This document shows, one piece after another, positions 24,683 to 38,700 of a DNA stretch of 64,000 nucleotides. The DNA comes from Mesaphorura yosii (taxonomy: Eukaryota; Arthropoda; Collembola; Poduromorpha; Tullbergiidae): assembly GCA_009869945.1 (NCBI GenBank), contig WIXG01000002.1:620001-684000 (forward strand), written 5' to 3'. The notes below the pieces were generated by a model. The model saw only the letters and a program-made list of their open reading frames with translations, did no database searches and was not told the DNA's origin. Made by a program: the position numbers and the translations under genes. Numbering within the stretch: position 1 is the stretch's first letter; every line of letters begins with the position of its first letter.

Positions 24683-27030
24683 TAACGGCATGCCTTGAGA
24701 CGTAAAACTTGACGTTGCCATTTGTTTGAACCCGAGCGTGCTTCGTCAGTAGAGTCGACGCGTTCAGAGACGGTGTAACAAAGTTCTGTACGTAGGGAAG
24801 CATTTCATCCTCTCTCCATTTCCTTTTCTCGTGGAACAGCATCATAAATCTTTCGGTAATGCTGTCAGGTAGATTTTCTTCAGGAAAGTAGCGAATGACT
24901 GATGGTGTACATTCTTTGTCGCACAATGCGATTCCGTCCAATTGTTTAAGGTTGACTTTCAGACCTGATATTTATGGACAAAATCCAATTTAGAAAGTAA
25001 CAGTGAAATATGCACGTAGAGTGCATTAAGAACAATGTAAGTAGTAAAAGAATGAGCGAATCCATCAAACTACGACGCTCCTGAGCCAAATTGAGCGCAT
25101 GAAAGGGGAAATGCTCAAAAGGAGAAAGCACTCGCGATTCGAGACATTCTTAAAGCAGTACGTTTATTCGCGATAATGTGCTTGAGTGCATTTGCCTTAC
25201 CTGTTGGCACACACTCTTGCCAGGCGGAGAGGAAATCTTTCAGGCAGTGTTTTTTGTTCACTGTTCGAAGGAGCGCAGCCCCGAGAAACCGACAAATTTC
25301 ATACTCATTCATTTTACGGACGTCGCCTACACATAAATTTACTAATGAACCAAATGCAGCAGTCAAAGTTCTTTTCATTTCTTATTGAACAATTAGACGA
25401 ACCTGAAGTGGTATCGCGCGTCATCGTCTCTGTAAAGAACCACTTCATGATGCTTCGCAAAATAATTTCAGAGTATTCAAAATTAAGTAGCGTTACAATC
25501 GTGTCTGTTGGAATCTTGTCATTAGGCCAGTGATTTTCGTCGATGCACATCAGCACGTCGTTGACGGCTGTAAGCAAGTACTCGGCATCGATGACTCGAA
25601 CCTTCCCTGGAATGAATGAGGTTAAAGAATGACGAGAACGCTAGACTCCTGAGATACATTCTCATATCCTGCACAAAGAGAGCATGGCACTGCATGGAAA
25701 TACCACCCGCTGTTAAAATTAGGCCACAAGTTACGGTTCTCAGGAAAGCAATTGAAATTTCTTCGTCGTGGAGAATGTCTGTCGTTGTTCAAATGGAGGA
25801 AGAGGCACCGAATCTCGGTTCACGAGAAAAAGCACAAAGCACGAGCCCACTTGTCGTCACTTACCATTCAGTTCCACACATCTCATCTTTCGTTCAAGGT
25901 AGTCTCGAATCTGTTGGTGACTGGCTGGAACTTGGTCTAGCAGCATATCAAAGGTAAGAGGTTCTGGTTCCAATCTGCTGGTGTCCTCCTGCAATTTGAG
26001 TGTGAAATAAAAGTTGTACGAGGAATGAGTACCCTTTCCGAATATTTGCACACCAAGCGTAAAAGGCATAAGATGATTTGCCCTCGTTTATCATTTTCTT
26101 AGACTCGTACATAAAGACACCTGAAGGTCGCCAATATTAATTTACACTTGGCCAGACTAACTTTACTTATTGCATTTTCTATTCTCACTTAAACTAAAAC
26201 TATGAACTACAAAACTGAAGCTGAGGGTTTGGTTAACTTACCGCCTGTCCTTTGTAAGCGCTTGTTAGCAGAATTCGGTGAAGGCATGTTAAACTGGGAT
26301 TAATTTTTTTGACTTCGAAGTAAGAATGAATCACACGAAGAATCTGCGCAAAAATAGGAGCCTCTGAACCTGAAGCTTTGAGGGTCAACCCAAAGGAGGG
26401 AACAAGAAATGGGCTGATAATTTACCGATCTGTTTGTCACTGTCATCTCCTCAGTCTCCACACCACTATTTTCCAAGTCCATGGGGTCGGTTTCCAACTC
26501 GGAGGTTGTATTGATCTTTTTCGACGGACTTTCAGGAAATGACAAGGAATTCATTACCAGCAGCGAGTTCGATGTGTCTGCTTCTTTCATTTCGTACGTA
26601 GAATTCTCTGTGCACAAAACTGGAAAATCATTTACTCCACCTCTTATCACAAGCCTGCAAAAAAAATTTTGCTAATCATTTTTTCCTGGGTGTTGGCTTC
26701 ATGATATAATTAATTTACCTGCTTCCCACGTTTATAGAACCCAAGATGTCATCATTCAACTCCAGAAGACGTAATTCTGTTTCGGAGAAATCGAATGCGA
26801 ACGAAATTACCTGTCAAGAAAGAAGCAAGAACGTATCGGTTCGAGTGTAATCTCTGGATTCCTGTCAGATACGATCTGACACGATGGCCTGATGGGCATA
26901 CCTGTGACAGCTGTCCCTGTAGATCTCGAGGGTTTAATTTGGCATTTTCCAACGTAGTTTTGACATCACTCAATGTTTTTACTGTCAATGACAATGGATC
27001 TCCATTACGATCACCCGCATCAAGTCCCAT
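24678..27030 (-). CDS. DSCC1: DSCC1/DCC1, sister chromatid cohesion subunit of CTF18-RFC
   Basis: Eight exons: 27030-26902, 26810-26719, 26654-26426, 26343-26242, 25988-25865, 25606-25403, 25326-25201, 24964-24678 (430 residues; all phases agree). Family blocks seen: FDFSETELRLLELNDDI, SRLVIRGGVNDFPVLC, TYEMKEADTSNSLLVM, ILRVIHSYFEVKKINPSL, FDMLLDQVPASHQQI, and the C-terminal winged-helix part (FPEENLPDSITERF, KWREDEMLPYVQNF, STLLTKHARV, KFYVSRHAVK). DCC1 with CTF8 and CTF18 forms an alternative clamp loader for PCNA and promotes cohesion at replication forks in the nucleus. An acidic, serine-rich insert follows the N-terminal domain. The protein is slightly longer than human DSCC1 (393). Confidence 0.93.
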
Positions 27031-29784
27031 TTTATTGGTTTGTTGAATCTCGATCCAAATTCGATTACTGGGTACTTTGCACGCACTTCGCGCTTTTGCA
27101 CTTTAAGTACTAACCACCAAAAGAGCAAATCAGCACGCTCATTAATGACGTGGACGTGACATGAAACTTGGACATCAGCAATCAGCAAAGTTCGGGGAAA
27201 TTTGTTGTCTAATTATTGTGTACTGCACCAACATTCATCACAGCACAGCCGTGCCGAAGTCATTGTCTCGCTTCCCGCAACGTGTTTCCCTCCTGATGAG
27301 CATGTAAACACGGCGAACAAAGAGTTGATCAGTTAACCAGCTGCATCTTTAAAAGTAATCATGATATGCGTAGAACTAAGCTGCATACTTTGACGCCTGC
27401 GAAATTTGATATATCCTAACCTCAAATTCGGTTCTAATTAACCAAGGGCTATGTAGCGAGTAGCGAGAATTTTGGAACGTTTGTCTGCTTCCATATTCTT
27501 CCAAGGACTTCTAAGAAAGATCATCGTAGTGCAAGCATAGGTACGCGGCACGACAGCTTAGTGCTTTAATTAAAGTCTTCTTCAGATGTAATGATTATTC
27601 TCTCCACCATAGTTAATAACATACTAATCTAATTAACTCATATTGAAGTGCACTGCAGTGCAATGGCTTTTGGTGTAATTCTAGCCGAGGCGACGTTGCC
27701 TCATGATAGAGTTGATCCTCCTCTCCAAGTCTGTCAGCATTCACTATTTTCATTTTCACGTGTTGCATTCGGGTTTTGCCCAACCGGTCCAACGGAAAAT
27801 TGAAATTGCGGTTGCGAAAGATCTTATTATTTTGCAACTGTATTGACTAATTAATCTGACATTCTCAGGTTAATTGACGATCGACTTGGCTTGTGCAGCA
27901 CAACAAAAGTAAGCGAAAAGCGAAAAGTAATTACGATGAGACCATTAAGTAAAGGTCACTACTTACGTGCTTTATCTTTAATGCAATCGATATGTTTCAA
28001 TCCAAACAATAATACAAGAAAAAATCAAGTACAAAATAAGAGAGACCCTAAAACACTTATAAGATGTCTCCAGCTCTCGCTAAAAGCATGATTATGATTA
28101 CTTAGTAAATTGAAAAACCATTTTCGACCGCTGCTGTATGTGTTGAGTGCACTTTTCTCCCTCGCAGCCAACATTATTTATTTTATTGCAATTTTCAGAG
28201 TCATTTTGGAAATGCGAGTGAAATAAACAGAACGGGAAAACGGAAGATATGAAGTTTCATTTCATTTTTGTTCCGGTTGTTTTATGGTCTCAGTTTCATC
28301 TTTCGCCTTCGCGTCCTCCAGCAAAGTCACCAGCGAGCTACGGCGGTGTATGGCACATGACTCCGAACGATCCTAACTTTGGATTGTGGTCGTGTGCGTA
28401 TGCATAGGCACCTTGCTTTGTGTATTATTGATGAAATGAAAGAAGGGGGATGATAAAACCCGAAAACGGAAGCTTTCTGCATTGCTCTTGCTCCCTTGTG
28501 TTTTGTTCCAAGTTGTGTATTGTGTCTTCATATCAGCCTGGGATTGGGATTTCCGATTTCTATGTTACAAATAAGCACAATGCAATGCAGCGAACATCTC
28601 ATATGTAAGCTATCATGAGCAAGCTCAGTGATCACGTTGTTCAATGCTAACCCAGCCACTGCCACTGCTACTGCTGATGCGGGCACTGGAACGTGGTACG
28701 TGCCACTCGACAAACATAACCGAATCATCGTCTGCAGTTTTTTCAACCCTCATCTCATGATATAATTTGGGGAAGTTGGACGGGCAAGTTTCGGAGTAAG
28801 TAAGTGCGTGTAAGTATGAGCGAGATTTCTTCTACCTTGTCCTGGGGATGGCAGTGGGAATGGAAATGGTAATGGAAATTGTATGCGAACCCTCTTCAAT
28901 CTGAACCCAGTCTCCGAGGCTTCGGTTCGATTTCATTCTTGGCAAGTTGGTCGCCGAGCTCTGGTATGGTTGCACTGCTCCGAGTCCGGGAGAACTGTCG
29001 CGTACTTGTCACCCTTTCTGTGCGGAGTCGAAAATTTGTCGATTTTAAAAGGATACATTAAGAGACAGTAAAAATAGGAGACCAGAGACTCTTGAATTCC
29101 TTTTGAATACACGCATGCATTTCCTAGAAGTTTAACTTACGCTCTGTGGAGCTGAGCTCCAGGTTATAATTGAGATACCTTCCGTGTTTACTTCTTTTGT
29201 TTTTGTGAGAGTAGGCGAATTCCCGTGCGAGATGTGTAATGAATAGCAGCTGGACACTGCGTAAACAAAAGTTGAAAAAATATTTGGAAGGTTGGATGTT
29301 GCAAGTGAAAGTGAACTGCAACTTCCTCGCAGCCGCAGTTTTTACCGTGTATTTGTGAATACTGCAAATCCTGCGTCTCTGCACGCAAAGTACGCGCATT
29401 GAGTGTCTCTCCAATAGTGTACGATAACATGCAAAACAATGCAGATCCAGATCTGTGCCGAATTAAGTCAAGAAAATATTGCCATGTTCGTTGAGTAGTA
29501 ATCGCGGAGTTTCAGCGAGATTCTTTGGGATGAGCGTGAGCTAATGAACTATGAACGACTTAGCAGCTACATAGGAACTTGTGTCAATGTGAAGCTTCTA
29601 CACCTTCAACATGGTAACGAAGGACGTATACCAGGAAACTCTCGTGGAATGCTCGCCAGCTCCCTGATGTTGGTTCCCAGCGCGAGAGCAAGCGTGTGCC
29701 GTCCGCGTCCATCGGCCGGTTCATACCACAGAGAATAAAAGTTTAATTTGCTTTCTCCGACAACGATGCGAACTTTAATCTGTG
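27031..29784. other. Divergent intergenic region, DSCC1 / SUEL-CUB receptor
   Basis: It presumably holds both promoters. It contains short GGAAAT/GGTAAT-like repeats near 28850-28880 and GCCACT/GCTACT units near 28657-28678. A 52-codon frame at 28249 begins with a hydrophobic stretch, but I could not link it to a gene. Confidence 0.35.
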
Positions 29785-32700
29785 ATGGTATTTTCTGGAA
29801 CCACATTCTTCTCTTTGTCAGTCTTCATCACAGTTCTACAACAAACAAGCCCTGAATTTGGTAAGGCAAACGTCTTTGTTGCTTGTTCTAAAGTTTACGA
29901 ACGCTGATATATGCTTTACACTTGTCTTGTCAAGCGAATCTCTTCTTCTTAAAAGAATTGTAAATGAGATGAGCACGCGTTGCGTAAAAGCGTTGATGTT
30001 GATCTGCCATGCGAAATTAATTTACGACCACGCTTCTTCTTTCTGCTTCTGCAGTTGTGCAGGAAGTCGTGGCATGTTGTCATCACGAAGTGACTCTCAA
30101 GTGTTCTGACGACTCTCTTAAAATTGGAATCGTTCAAGCTCGCTACCTCGTGCCTGGTTCTGAGTACAAGTACATGGAAAGCCGGCTGGATAGTCCTTGG
30201 TCGTCAGAGAATGGCGAGTCGGAAAGCAGACCGCAAGAAACGTACACACATCCGAGCTTCGTCTCGTAAGTCAGTTTTGTTTATCGCACCAGGCGAGACT
30301 CTGCGTTTCTGCGTATGAATAAATAACTTGTCAATGTCAATGCTAATGCTAATGCTAATGCCAATGCAACCCAATTTGTGTCCAGACTCTGGGACATGGA
30401 CGTGACATTCGTCCACGAAATCCTCCATTCTGAGAATAAACTCATTAATCTGAATGAGCCAGAATGGATGCGATACTTTCAAAGAATTGACTCCTTCCCG
30501 GCCTACACAACTCCGAACCCCGTTCCAGCCGGTTTCAACTTCAGCCAGGACAAGTTGCTGGAGATGCCGCTGTACAGAAAGCAGTTTCTCGATAAGAACA
30601 CGATCTGGACACAGCCTCTCTTTCCACTCAAGTACCAGAATAATCACTCGTCTAGTCATGTCGCCCGCAGAGAACCGTACTCGCGTGCGTACCGCGACGA
30701 AGAATACTTCCCGCCGTGTCTCTCCTACGAAGCTTTACTCAGTCGAGGTCAAATTAGCACCAATGTACCATTAGGTCGCAGTCGGAATAAAAGTCGCTAC
30801 TTTTGGGCGAACGTGTTTCGGAGAAGACAGGAAGAGTCGGACAGGAAGCGGAAACCGACTTGGCATTATACAGATCTCAGACCTGTTTTCAATCAGAGGT
30901 AATACTGTCCACAGTCCACCCTTATTAGATTTTAGTGTCCTGCTGCTGTATTTGCTCTCTGTCCTGTAACATCATTACGTATAATACGTTTTTCTTGGGT
31001 AAATCTAATGAACCGTGGGACGTGAAAGGCTTTCCTGGCACATATAAATTTTGAGAAAGTTGTTGCTGCGTTGTGCGTGCATGTCGAACTGTGTCAAGTG
31101 CGTTAGTGTCAAGCCAATACAGAATATGTCTGGAACAGAACTGCTGAGAGGACTTGACAAGTGACTCTTGACAATGAATCTACTTGACAAAAACAGTTAA
31201 AATATGTAAATGTGTCAGGCGTCTGGAGTCTGGACTTCAATGGGACTACACTTGTGAGTACTTCACACGTCTAGCGAGAAGTGCAAAGAAAGCAGTGTGA
31301 AAGCAGATTCCAAGCAAGCACTTCTTGAACTCGTGAAGCTCTGAACTCATGTTCACGATTTCCACGAAGTTGTACTGGTTGACGCATCCCGTCGTGATTT
31401 CATGCGTCGACGCGTCTTGATGCATGACCGTGGCGGTCGCCGAGCCGAATTTATGTCGACGTAAATTTTGTTTGATGGCCATAACCGACAATAGATCAAT
31501 CATCAAGCAATTGCGTGACGCCAAGCAATTACCACTAGTTCGTTCAAAGGGACGTCCCGGGTTCATAAATTATGTATTGTACCGTGCGACGAGCGACGCA
31601 CAAAAGAACAAACAAGTTCCACGAGATGATACACCGATGAAATCAGGGAAGGGTTGATAGTCATCTCATTATAAAATCAGTGCCATGCAGTGCTGTATGT
31701 ATTCAGTTTACGGTTTGAAGTCATGGGAAAGTCGCCTGGTAGGGTAGGACGGTTCAATTTGGGCTTCAAAGACAGGCTAACTTCCACTTTGTTATTTTTC
31801 ATATTTGAGACGTGAATTTCACAGAAAAGTTTTCTAAAAGAGACGAACCACTACGGCTATTTCGTTACACTAATTGCTACATTAATGAATATTGACTGTG
31901 GCAAGGCCAGCTTAAAATTTTAATGGTATTCTTAGGTTTAGATTGTTACTTTGAAACGTTTTCACTTTGCATTTACTCACGAATCTGTTTTGTTGGTTTC
32001 TTTTTGGTTTCGCTTATTTCAAATAAGTATAAAAAAAATTCACATCGATAATTGCGCTTCCTATAAAATTGACTACGATGATAGTAGCTTTTCTCCAAAA
32101 TATTAAAGGAAAATCTTAGTCTGACACGCTCAACTGAAAGCTTGTTGAGAGTATCGCGTATTTCTGAGTATTCCTTGAATCTTCCGTTCGGAGGACATAA
32201 GTGAGACCATACGTAAGCTCTTCTCATCGTGCTCAGACGACGCGCATGTAGTTTTGCATCACTTTTAAGCATTTCTTTTTGAACTACTTGAACTTCAAGG
32301 AACTTACTATTTTCGCACCCTCTGAACTTTTCCATAAAATATCACGTATCAAAGTATTCGCAAAATACGTTCTCAAAACGAATTTGGGACTTCTGAGAAG
32401 ATTTTGTTTCAATTTCGCTGAGTTCCAAGGGTTATGTTAACGCTTCGGTGTCGGTGTCAATGATCAAACACAATCTCTGTGCCCAAATAAATCTCATGTG
32501 GAGGGACTCTTTACTAGTACTCCAAATCCGTTGACGTGTAAAGATTACTTGAGAATGATGCTAGGTTTCTGTATTAACTTTAGCGCATAGCATAATTTTT
32601 ATCTTCACGTGTGCTCTTGATTCTCTCTGGATTCGTGACCATTTCCCTGCAAACAGATTTGACCTTGGCCATTCCCTCATTTCTTGCACTTTACCCGAAA

Positions 32701-35700
32701 CTGAGATCCATCCGAGGCAAGATTAACAAGATTTATACTGATTATTAATCCCATGGCATACCCACATGCCCTCTGTCCATTGATGCTATATTCAAAATGC
32801 AGGCACAGGTTACTAACCTGTGTTTCGTTTGAAAACCAATTATAGTTAGCGCACAGATTGGAAGAGTTTAATTACTTTTAAAAGTGTCTAAAAACTTCAG
32901 ATTATTCATCAAAGTAATAAACGATGAACAAAGGCGTGTGTATCTTGCGCCAGTGGTTGCGGTGTAGAAATGAGTGTAAAACCAAGAAAACATAAAACAA
33001 GCCGAGCATAAAAATATAAAAGTAAAATAAAATGTTTCATTTGCTTCAGCGGCAACAGCAGCAGCTGAACTTTCTTCCCGTCTCTAATAAATATTTGACT
33101 TTAGCTTCAGACCAGAAGTGTGCTAGAAGCAGAAATTACAGCCCAAGTCAAGATTTTATACTTGCGTTCTCGCCCCTTCTCGCTCGCTTGCTTTTCTTCA
33201 CCGTATGCGCAGTCAGTTTTGTTTGCTGAATTATAAAATAGTGGAAGTGGGATTGGACGCGGTTGAGTTTCATATTCATAAAGGATTCACGGAGCGTTCT
33301 CGTCTTTTTCAGCAAAAACGCGTCTGAAGCGCGCGCGGCGCGATGCGGTGTCGAAGGATCAGTTGCAGTTGCAGTAGCTCCGAGTGCGGGCTGACGACGC
33401 GTAGTAAAGTTGTAACTTTTTACGACTTTTGCTCCACTCTTTCATTCATGAATGAAAAGACAGGCAGGCAGGGGCAGACGTGAGCCAGACGCTGAAAGGA
33501 AATAAGGAAAGGGGATGAAGCAAGCACACATGTTCGGGTCTCGACCCGGGTTGTTATTACCTTTCGTTGCGCTGTAAGCATTAAGTTGCCATGAAATGAA
33601 CATTTGCCGTGTGCCCAATTCTGCTGCGTCTGCTCACAATTCCCCATTGTTCTGCTCTGCTTTTCAGCATCAGCCCATGACTTATTTTCATTTTACGTAT
33701 TTACTGACCCTTTACGGTTTTTGATAACATATTTTATATGGTTATTACTCGGGATTATTTATGCCTTGCTCGATGTGGCATATGTGCGCCTGCACGCGGG
33801 CGAGAACAGAGCGCTTGCGAAATCCATACTCGCAGCTTATAGTTTTGCAACTCAGGGATTCTTTTGTGCATTATTTGCGGAATGCTGGCAAAATACTGTG
33901 CAGCTGCCCAACGCAGAATTCCCCTCTCTCTTCGGCTCGCAAATTCAGTCCGTATTTAAGAATAGGCAGAAGCTTAATGGTATGCATCGGCCGAAATGAC
34001 AGTCGAATAGCGCATTTATCAGCCCAGCGCTGCTGCGATGTCTCTCGGGAATTTGCTTTAGAGATAATTCATCTCGTAACTGTGAGCCTTGTGTGAGCCC
34101 GATGTCCAGAATGTAGTGAACGCAAACAACCAACTCAAGTAAGCGCCATAGTGAGTAGGCTCTGGATTGCTCATTGTAGCCTCGTGAAGTCAAGGCAAAG
34201 TGTCGAAAGCAGAAGGAAACAAAAAGGTTGTGCCATTTTTCATCATTTCATTGCCAAATGTTCGCAGATGGCCATGTAAATTGCACCTTTCAATTTTCAT
34301 CGCATTTGTCATGCTGAGAGAAACAAAAACTTTCCCATAAATTGAATTATTCAGCATTCTACATTCTGCAGAAATTGCTCTGGAATGTTGATTGGAAATT
34401 TTGTTTGTCACGGCAGACGACTGATTTAATGTATGATTTACAGTTCGCGTAGGGCCAATTGCTTTACCGTTTCGTTGAAGAGCTTTCGCAATTTTCACTG
34501 AAATTGATCTGTTGACATTCGACTGAAATTACTATTTAATTGAAGCCATACGCGCATAATTACTGCACAAATCTCTGTCAGCTTTGACGCTCAGCTAATG
34601 TTAACTATTTTAAAAAGCGTACAGACAGAGAAAAAGCATTGCCGGGAGTTACGACGCAATAGGCAATGCAGGCTGGATTTATCTTGTTTAGCTTGAGTCT
34701 TATTAAAATTTTTCCTTTGAAGGAATGCAAAAATGCAATCTATTTCCTTCTTCAATTATGTGGGTCTCCATTCGTTTACTTTTTCTTTGACAATGGGAGC
34801 AAGCACACAAATAAGCTTCTTTCGCCTTCGGGTTCGGTGCGGTAGTGGCCGTGGTGCATAGACGGACGGATATGATAACCCTGCCAAAATGACCTATGGA
34901 TGCTCGGAAGAAATTCATTCGGGCAATTTCTTGCAAATATTTTAGTTGGAAAGGGCAGCAATAATCCGGCCACGTGGTGGCGTGTACACAAAAATTCTTT
35001 CCGAGCTTCAAGTTTTTCCTCCAACGTGCACGAGTGGTGCACGAGTGCCAGACGAAAGAGGGATGAGTCCCAGGTGGCAAGGCGACTAATACTGTCTTTA
35101 CTAAGTTCAGGCAAAACGTTTTAAAAAGTTTTGAGCCTTGTGTCGACTTTTAAAAATTCATTTTCTTAACCTTTTCTCCGTCCAGATGTTTTAGCGCGGG
35201 CGCAGAGACCATAATTCTCAATGGAATGTAATATGTTGTCTGATTCCAATTCCAGATGCAGCGGGAGGACGCAATGCACAGTGGATTTGCTTCGAAATAA
35301 GCTCAGAGACCAGGACCTTACTCGTGTGTGTAATAAATGGCCGGATGGGAGAATTGTTGTGAAATATTTATGCTACGACTCGTCCTCAAGTAAGTACTTA
35401 AGTAGTATTTGGATTTGTTCTCACTCTATTCGCATGGACCAGCCTGGCCATCCACTTTTTCGGTTTCTGCAACTGTTTAATTATGCATAAAGGCATACTC
35501 GCCAGAGCCGCAGAAAAGCGGCAGTGAATTTAGTCATTAGAATCTGATTTCATGAGTGAATGAATGGTTTCCTGCTCATATTCACAGAATTACGTCCATC
35601 AGGATTTAATTTTCGATTTAATCCTGAAATCCAATCATTTAGCAGTGCTCTTCATTGCACCAAACTTCTATAATCGGTTTGAAATAATGCTGACGTCATT

Positions 35701-38700
35701 TGCCCACGTATTAGCAAAGACCACCTTGACATCTTGGATGTTACCAATTTATTGTCAGTATTCCCGAAAATAAGAGCAAAGAAAGACAAAAGGGTAACTA
35801 GCTTTTTCGCCCAGGAACTGAAAATAATAACAGAAAGACAGGAGAAAGGGACAACGATGTCTTTTTCATTTGCAAAAGCCATAAAACTAAACCCATCGAG
35901 TGAATTAATGTTAGTCTGAATAGAAAATTGATGGAATTCGACTCTTTTGTGATGTCTGAATGTCTTTTGTGATTTTTAATAATTCATTACATCTCATTTC
36001 TTCTCCTCCCCAGTCACTGATTCTGAGAATTCTGATTCTCTGTAATGCAATTGTGTAGAATGCAGAAAGAGAAAGGCTGTGACTTTAATCAGAGCTCAGA
36101 GTCTTGTGCGTTTACAAAAGTCCAACTTCATTGGGACGAATATAATGCGACAGTGATGAACAAGAAGTAAAGCTCCCACGTACCATTTTCATACAATCGG
36201 CAGCTTTCCGACTGGCAAACATTTTTGAAGGTCTCTAATTGAATCTGTGCCTACACGTACTATAAGATAAAAAGAGAGAGAGGATTCGACAAGGCATTCA
36301 CTTTATTGATTTCCCAGGCTATGAAAGAACAAATCAAAGCTGAGTTTTTCTCGGATTTTTGGAGCCATGCAATATGCCTAATTGGCCACTCATTAAAGGC
36401 AACATAATCATAAATGAAATATGGCAAAGAGTTCCGTAAACAATCCCACGGAATGTGTTTCAAAATACAAAATCTCGTTCCCCGTATTTTAATTAATACT
36501 TAAAACAAGAAGGTGAACTATAAGTATTGCGAAACTGGAATAATAAAGCAAATGCGTCCTTCTTAGAAGGAAAACGAAAATAGGCACCCTCATTAGATTG
36601 TGATTTGATTCGGTAATGTGATGTGATATTATCGCCTTGCGACGGTTTCATTTCATCATTTCTATTTTGAGTCGATCTCTTAACTCAAATTGGATCAAAA
36701 CTTACGCTACGGCAAAGAAAACGAGATCTTTCTTTTGTGTGTGCGTGGAGTGAATCAGAATATTGGATTATTTTCCATCCTACTTCAAACAAAGTGCAAG
36801 GTTCTGAAAATGTGGCCGCTCCAAAATATGCATCTTCTTTCAGGTTGGGTGTCACAAAACACTTGTGTTTGATTTTTTAAGGCTTTTTCGCTTGAATTAC
36901 CAAATTGAAAGATTTCCAATGTTTTGACAAGATCAGGGAAAGTTCTCAAGATAACTAAAGCACAGCACTACAAAACAAGTACAGCAACTTTGAACTTGGC
37001 TCGTGATATTAAAAGGCTTCAATACAAATTGCTACAAACCCCGTGCTTCGCTAGCATGAAACGTTTTATTAAGATCTGATTGAGTAATGTAATCTTTCGA
37101 TAGTATGTTTGCAGGGTAATTGCGTAATGCACAAATGAAAGGAAACGTCATTTCACATTGAAAAACGAGTCATAAATAAATATGATCATGTCAAGATCAT
37201 TGATATTTATGTATGGCTGACTGGCCTGGGATTGAATGAATACGAAGTTCGTCTCTGAAGAAATACGTGGTGTCTCTCAGGACACATCGTAAAGGCAAGC
37301 TATCATTCGCTTCGAGCTCACCTAAATCAGATTGGCAGACGCTCAAGCGCCAAAACAATTTCCCTTTAATTATCAAATTACCAGGAACTAGAAATTACGT
37401 CAAACCACACAGCAGATTTGAAGTTGGAGCTGTACTTTGTGTGAACACCACCATCAATTCCAATGAAGCCGAGAAAATTAAGCTTTCTCCTTCTGAGCAT
37501 TGAATTTTGCACAATGAGAACCGAATTCCGAACTGTGATTTAGCATTCGCACATGAATTAAAAGCGCTTGATAAAGTTTAAAATGAAAATGACGCCTATT
37601 CTGGCTTCAGTTTAGCTTACGGTTTGCGTTGAGTATGTTCTCGGAAGAGAAAGATCAAAAGCTTCCTCGAGCAGAGCTGATTCATGTCGCTGTCGCTCTC
37701 TTCTTCGTCTTTTATGGCTCTTCTGGGAATTAAAGTAAGGGTTCACTTAGTTCACTAAATTCACCCAAAACAGTTTAACAGCAGTTGCACGGATAATTTG
37801 TTGTCGATCGCATTTCCTCCGTCCGGATGCGGAACCGTCGGCCAGAGATCTTTCACGTTTGAAAGAACTTGCTCCGGTCAGCTGCATCGAACCGATAAAC
37901 CAGGGTCAGGATAACACGAATACGCGTGCTAGTCTCGAAACCTTTTAGAGTACGGATTTTTGCGATATTTGCAAGAACCGTAGGTGGAAAGACTCGAAGC
38001 TCGCTTTTTATGCTGTTCAATTCGTAGATTGACTTTTCCATGTACTACTCGTTCCAAATTGGTATTGGATTTAGAGTGCGGAGGTGCAGGTTTGATCCAA
38101 GGTCGAAGGACTCTTGTGGCTTGTGTCCTCTGCGTCTATCCGTCAGTGGAAAGTAGATTGCTAACCTAAACTTACGACGGCTGGGTAAATCAAAGCGGCA
38201 CTTCCATGCAAGATGTCAGAATTTGAAGTGTCAAAATAATGAAGTTCAGAGTTACCAGTTTTATTAATTAATGTTTCCCGACTCAATTGCACTCGGCCAT
38301 GTTCTCGAGACTTATTAAGGTTGGCAGACCAAAAGTAAACCTTGAATTCACTACTGGAGCACCAAAGACTTAATTAAACGGAACATGAGGCATGAATCAT
38401 GCCGTAGTATTTACTGTACTCAAGCGTGTCACATCCGATTTGTTTTCATTTTTAGTGCTTTAAGCTTGAAAATATGATAGAAAATAGGTCGTCCTATATA
38501 TCCATTTTTTGCAATTTGTTTAGACTGCTGGAATAATCCAATTTCATCCGTGTGTACCAACGCCAAACTCGGCTTGCTACTCACGGCGTCATGTGTGTCG
38601 TATGTGCTCATTAGGCCGAGAATCAGGAATCAGTTTCAATCGATCACACTCGGAATTGATCTGATTTCTGTCTCCCTTTTCTGTAAGGCCGAAACTCGCT

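Noticed and set aside
28249-28407. 52-codon frame starting with a hydrophobic segment, considered as first exon of the SUEL-CUB receptor
   Set aside because: Its only phase-compatible donor is weak, whereas 29785-29860 gives a signal peptide, a GTAAGG donor and correct phase.
31973-32335. 120-codon minus-strand frame inside a receptor intron
   Set aside because: No domain, splice context or codon bias was seen; chance frames of this size occur in long introns.
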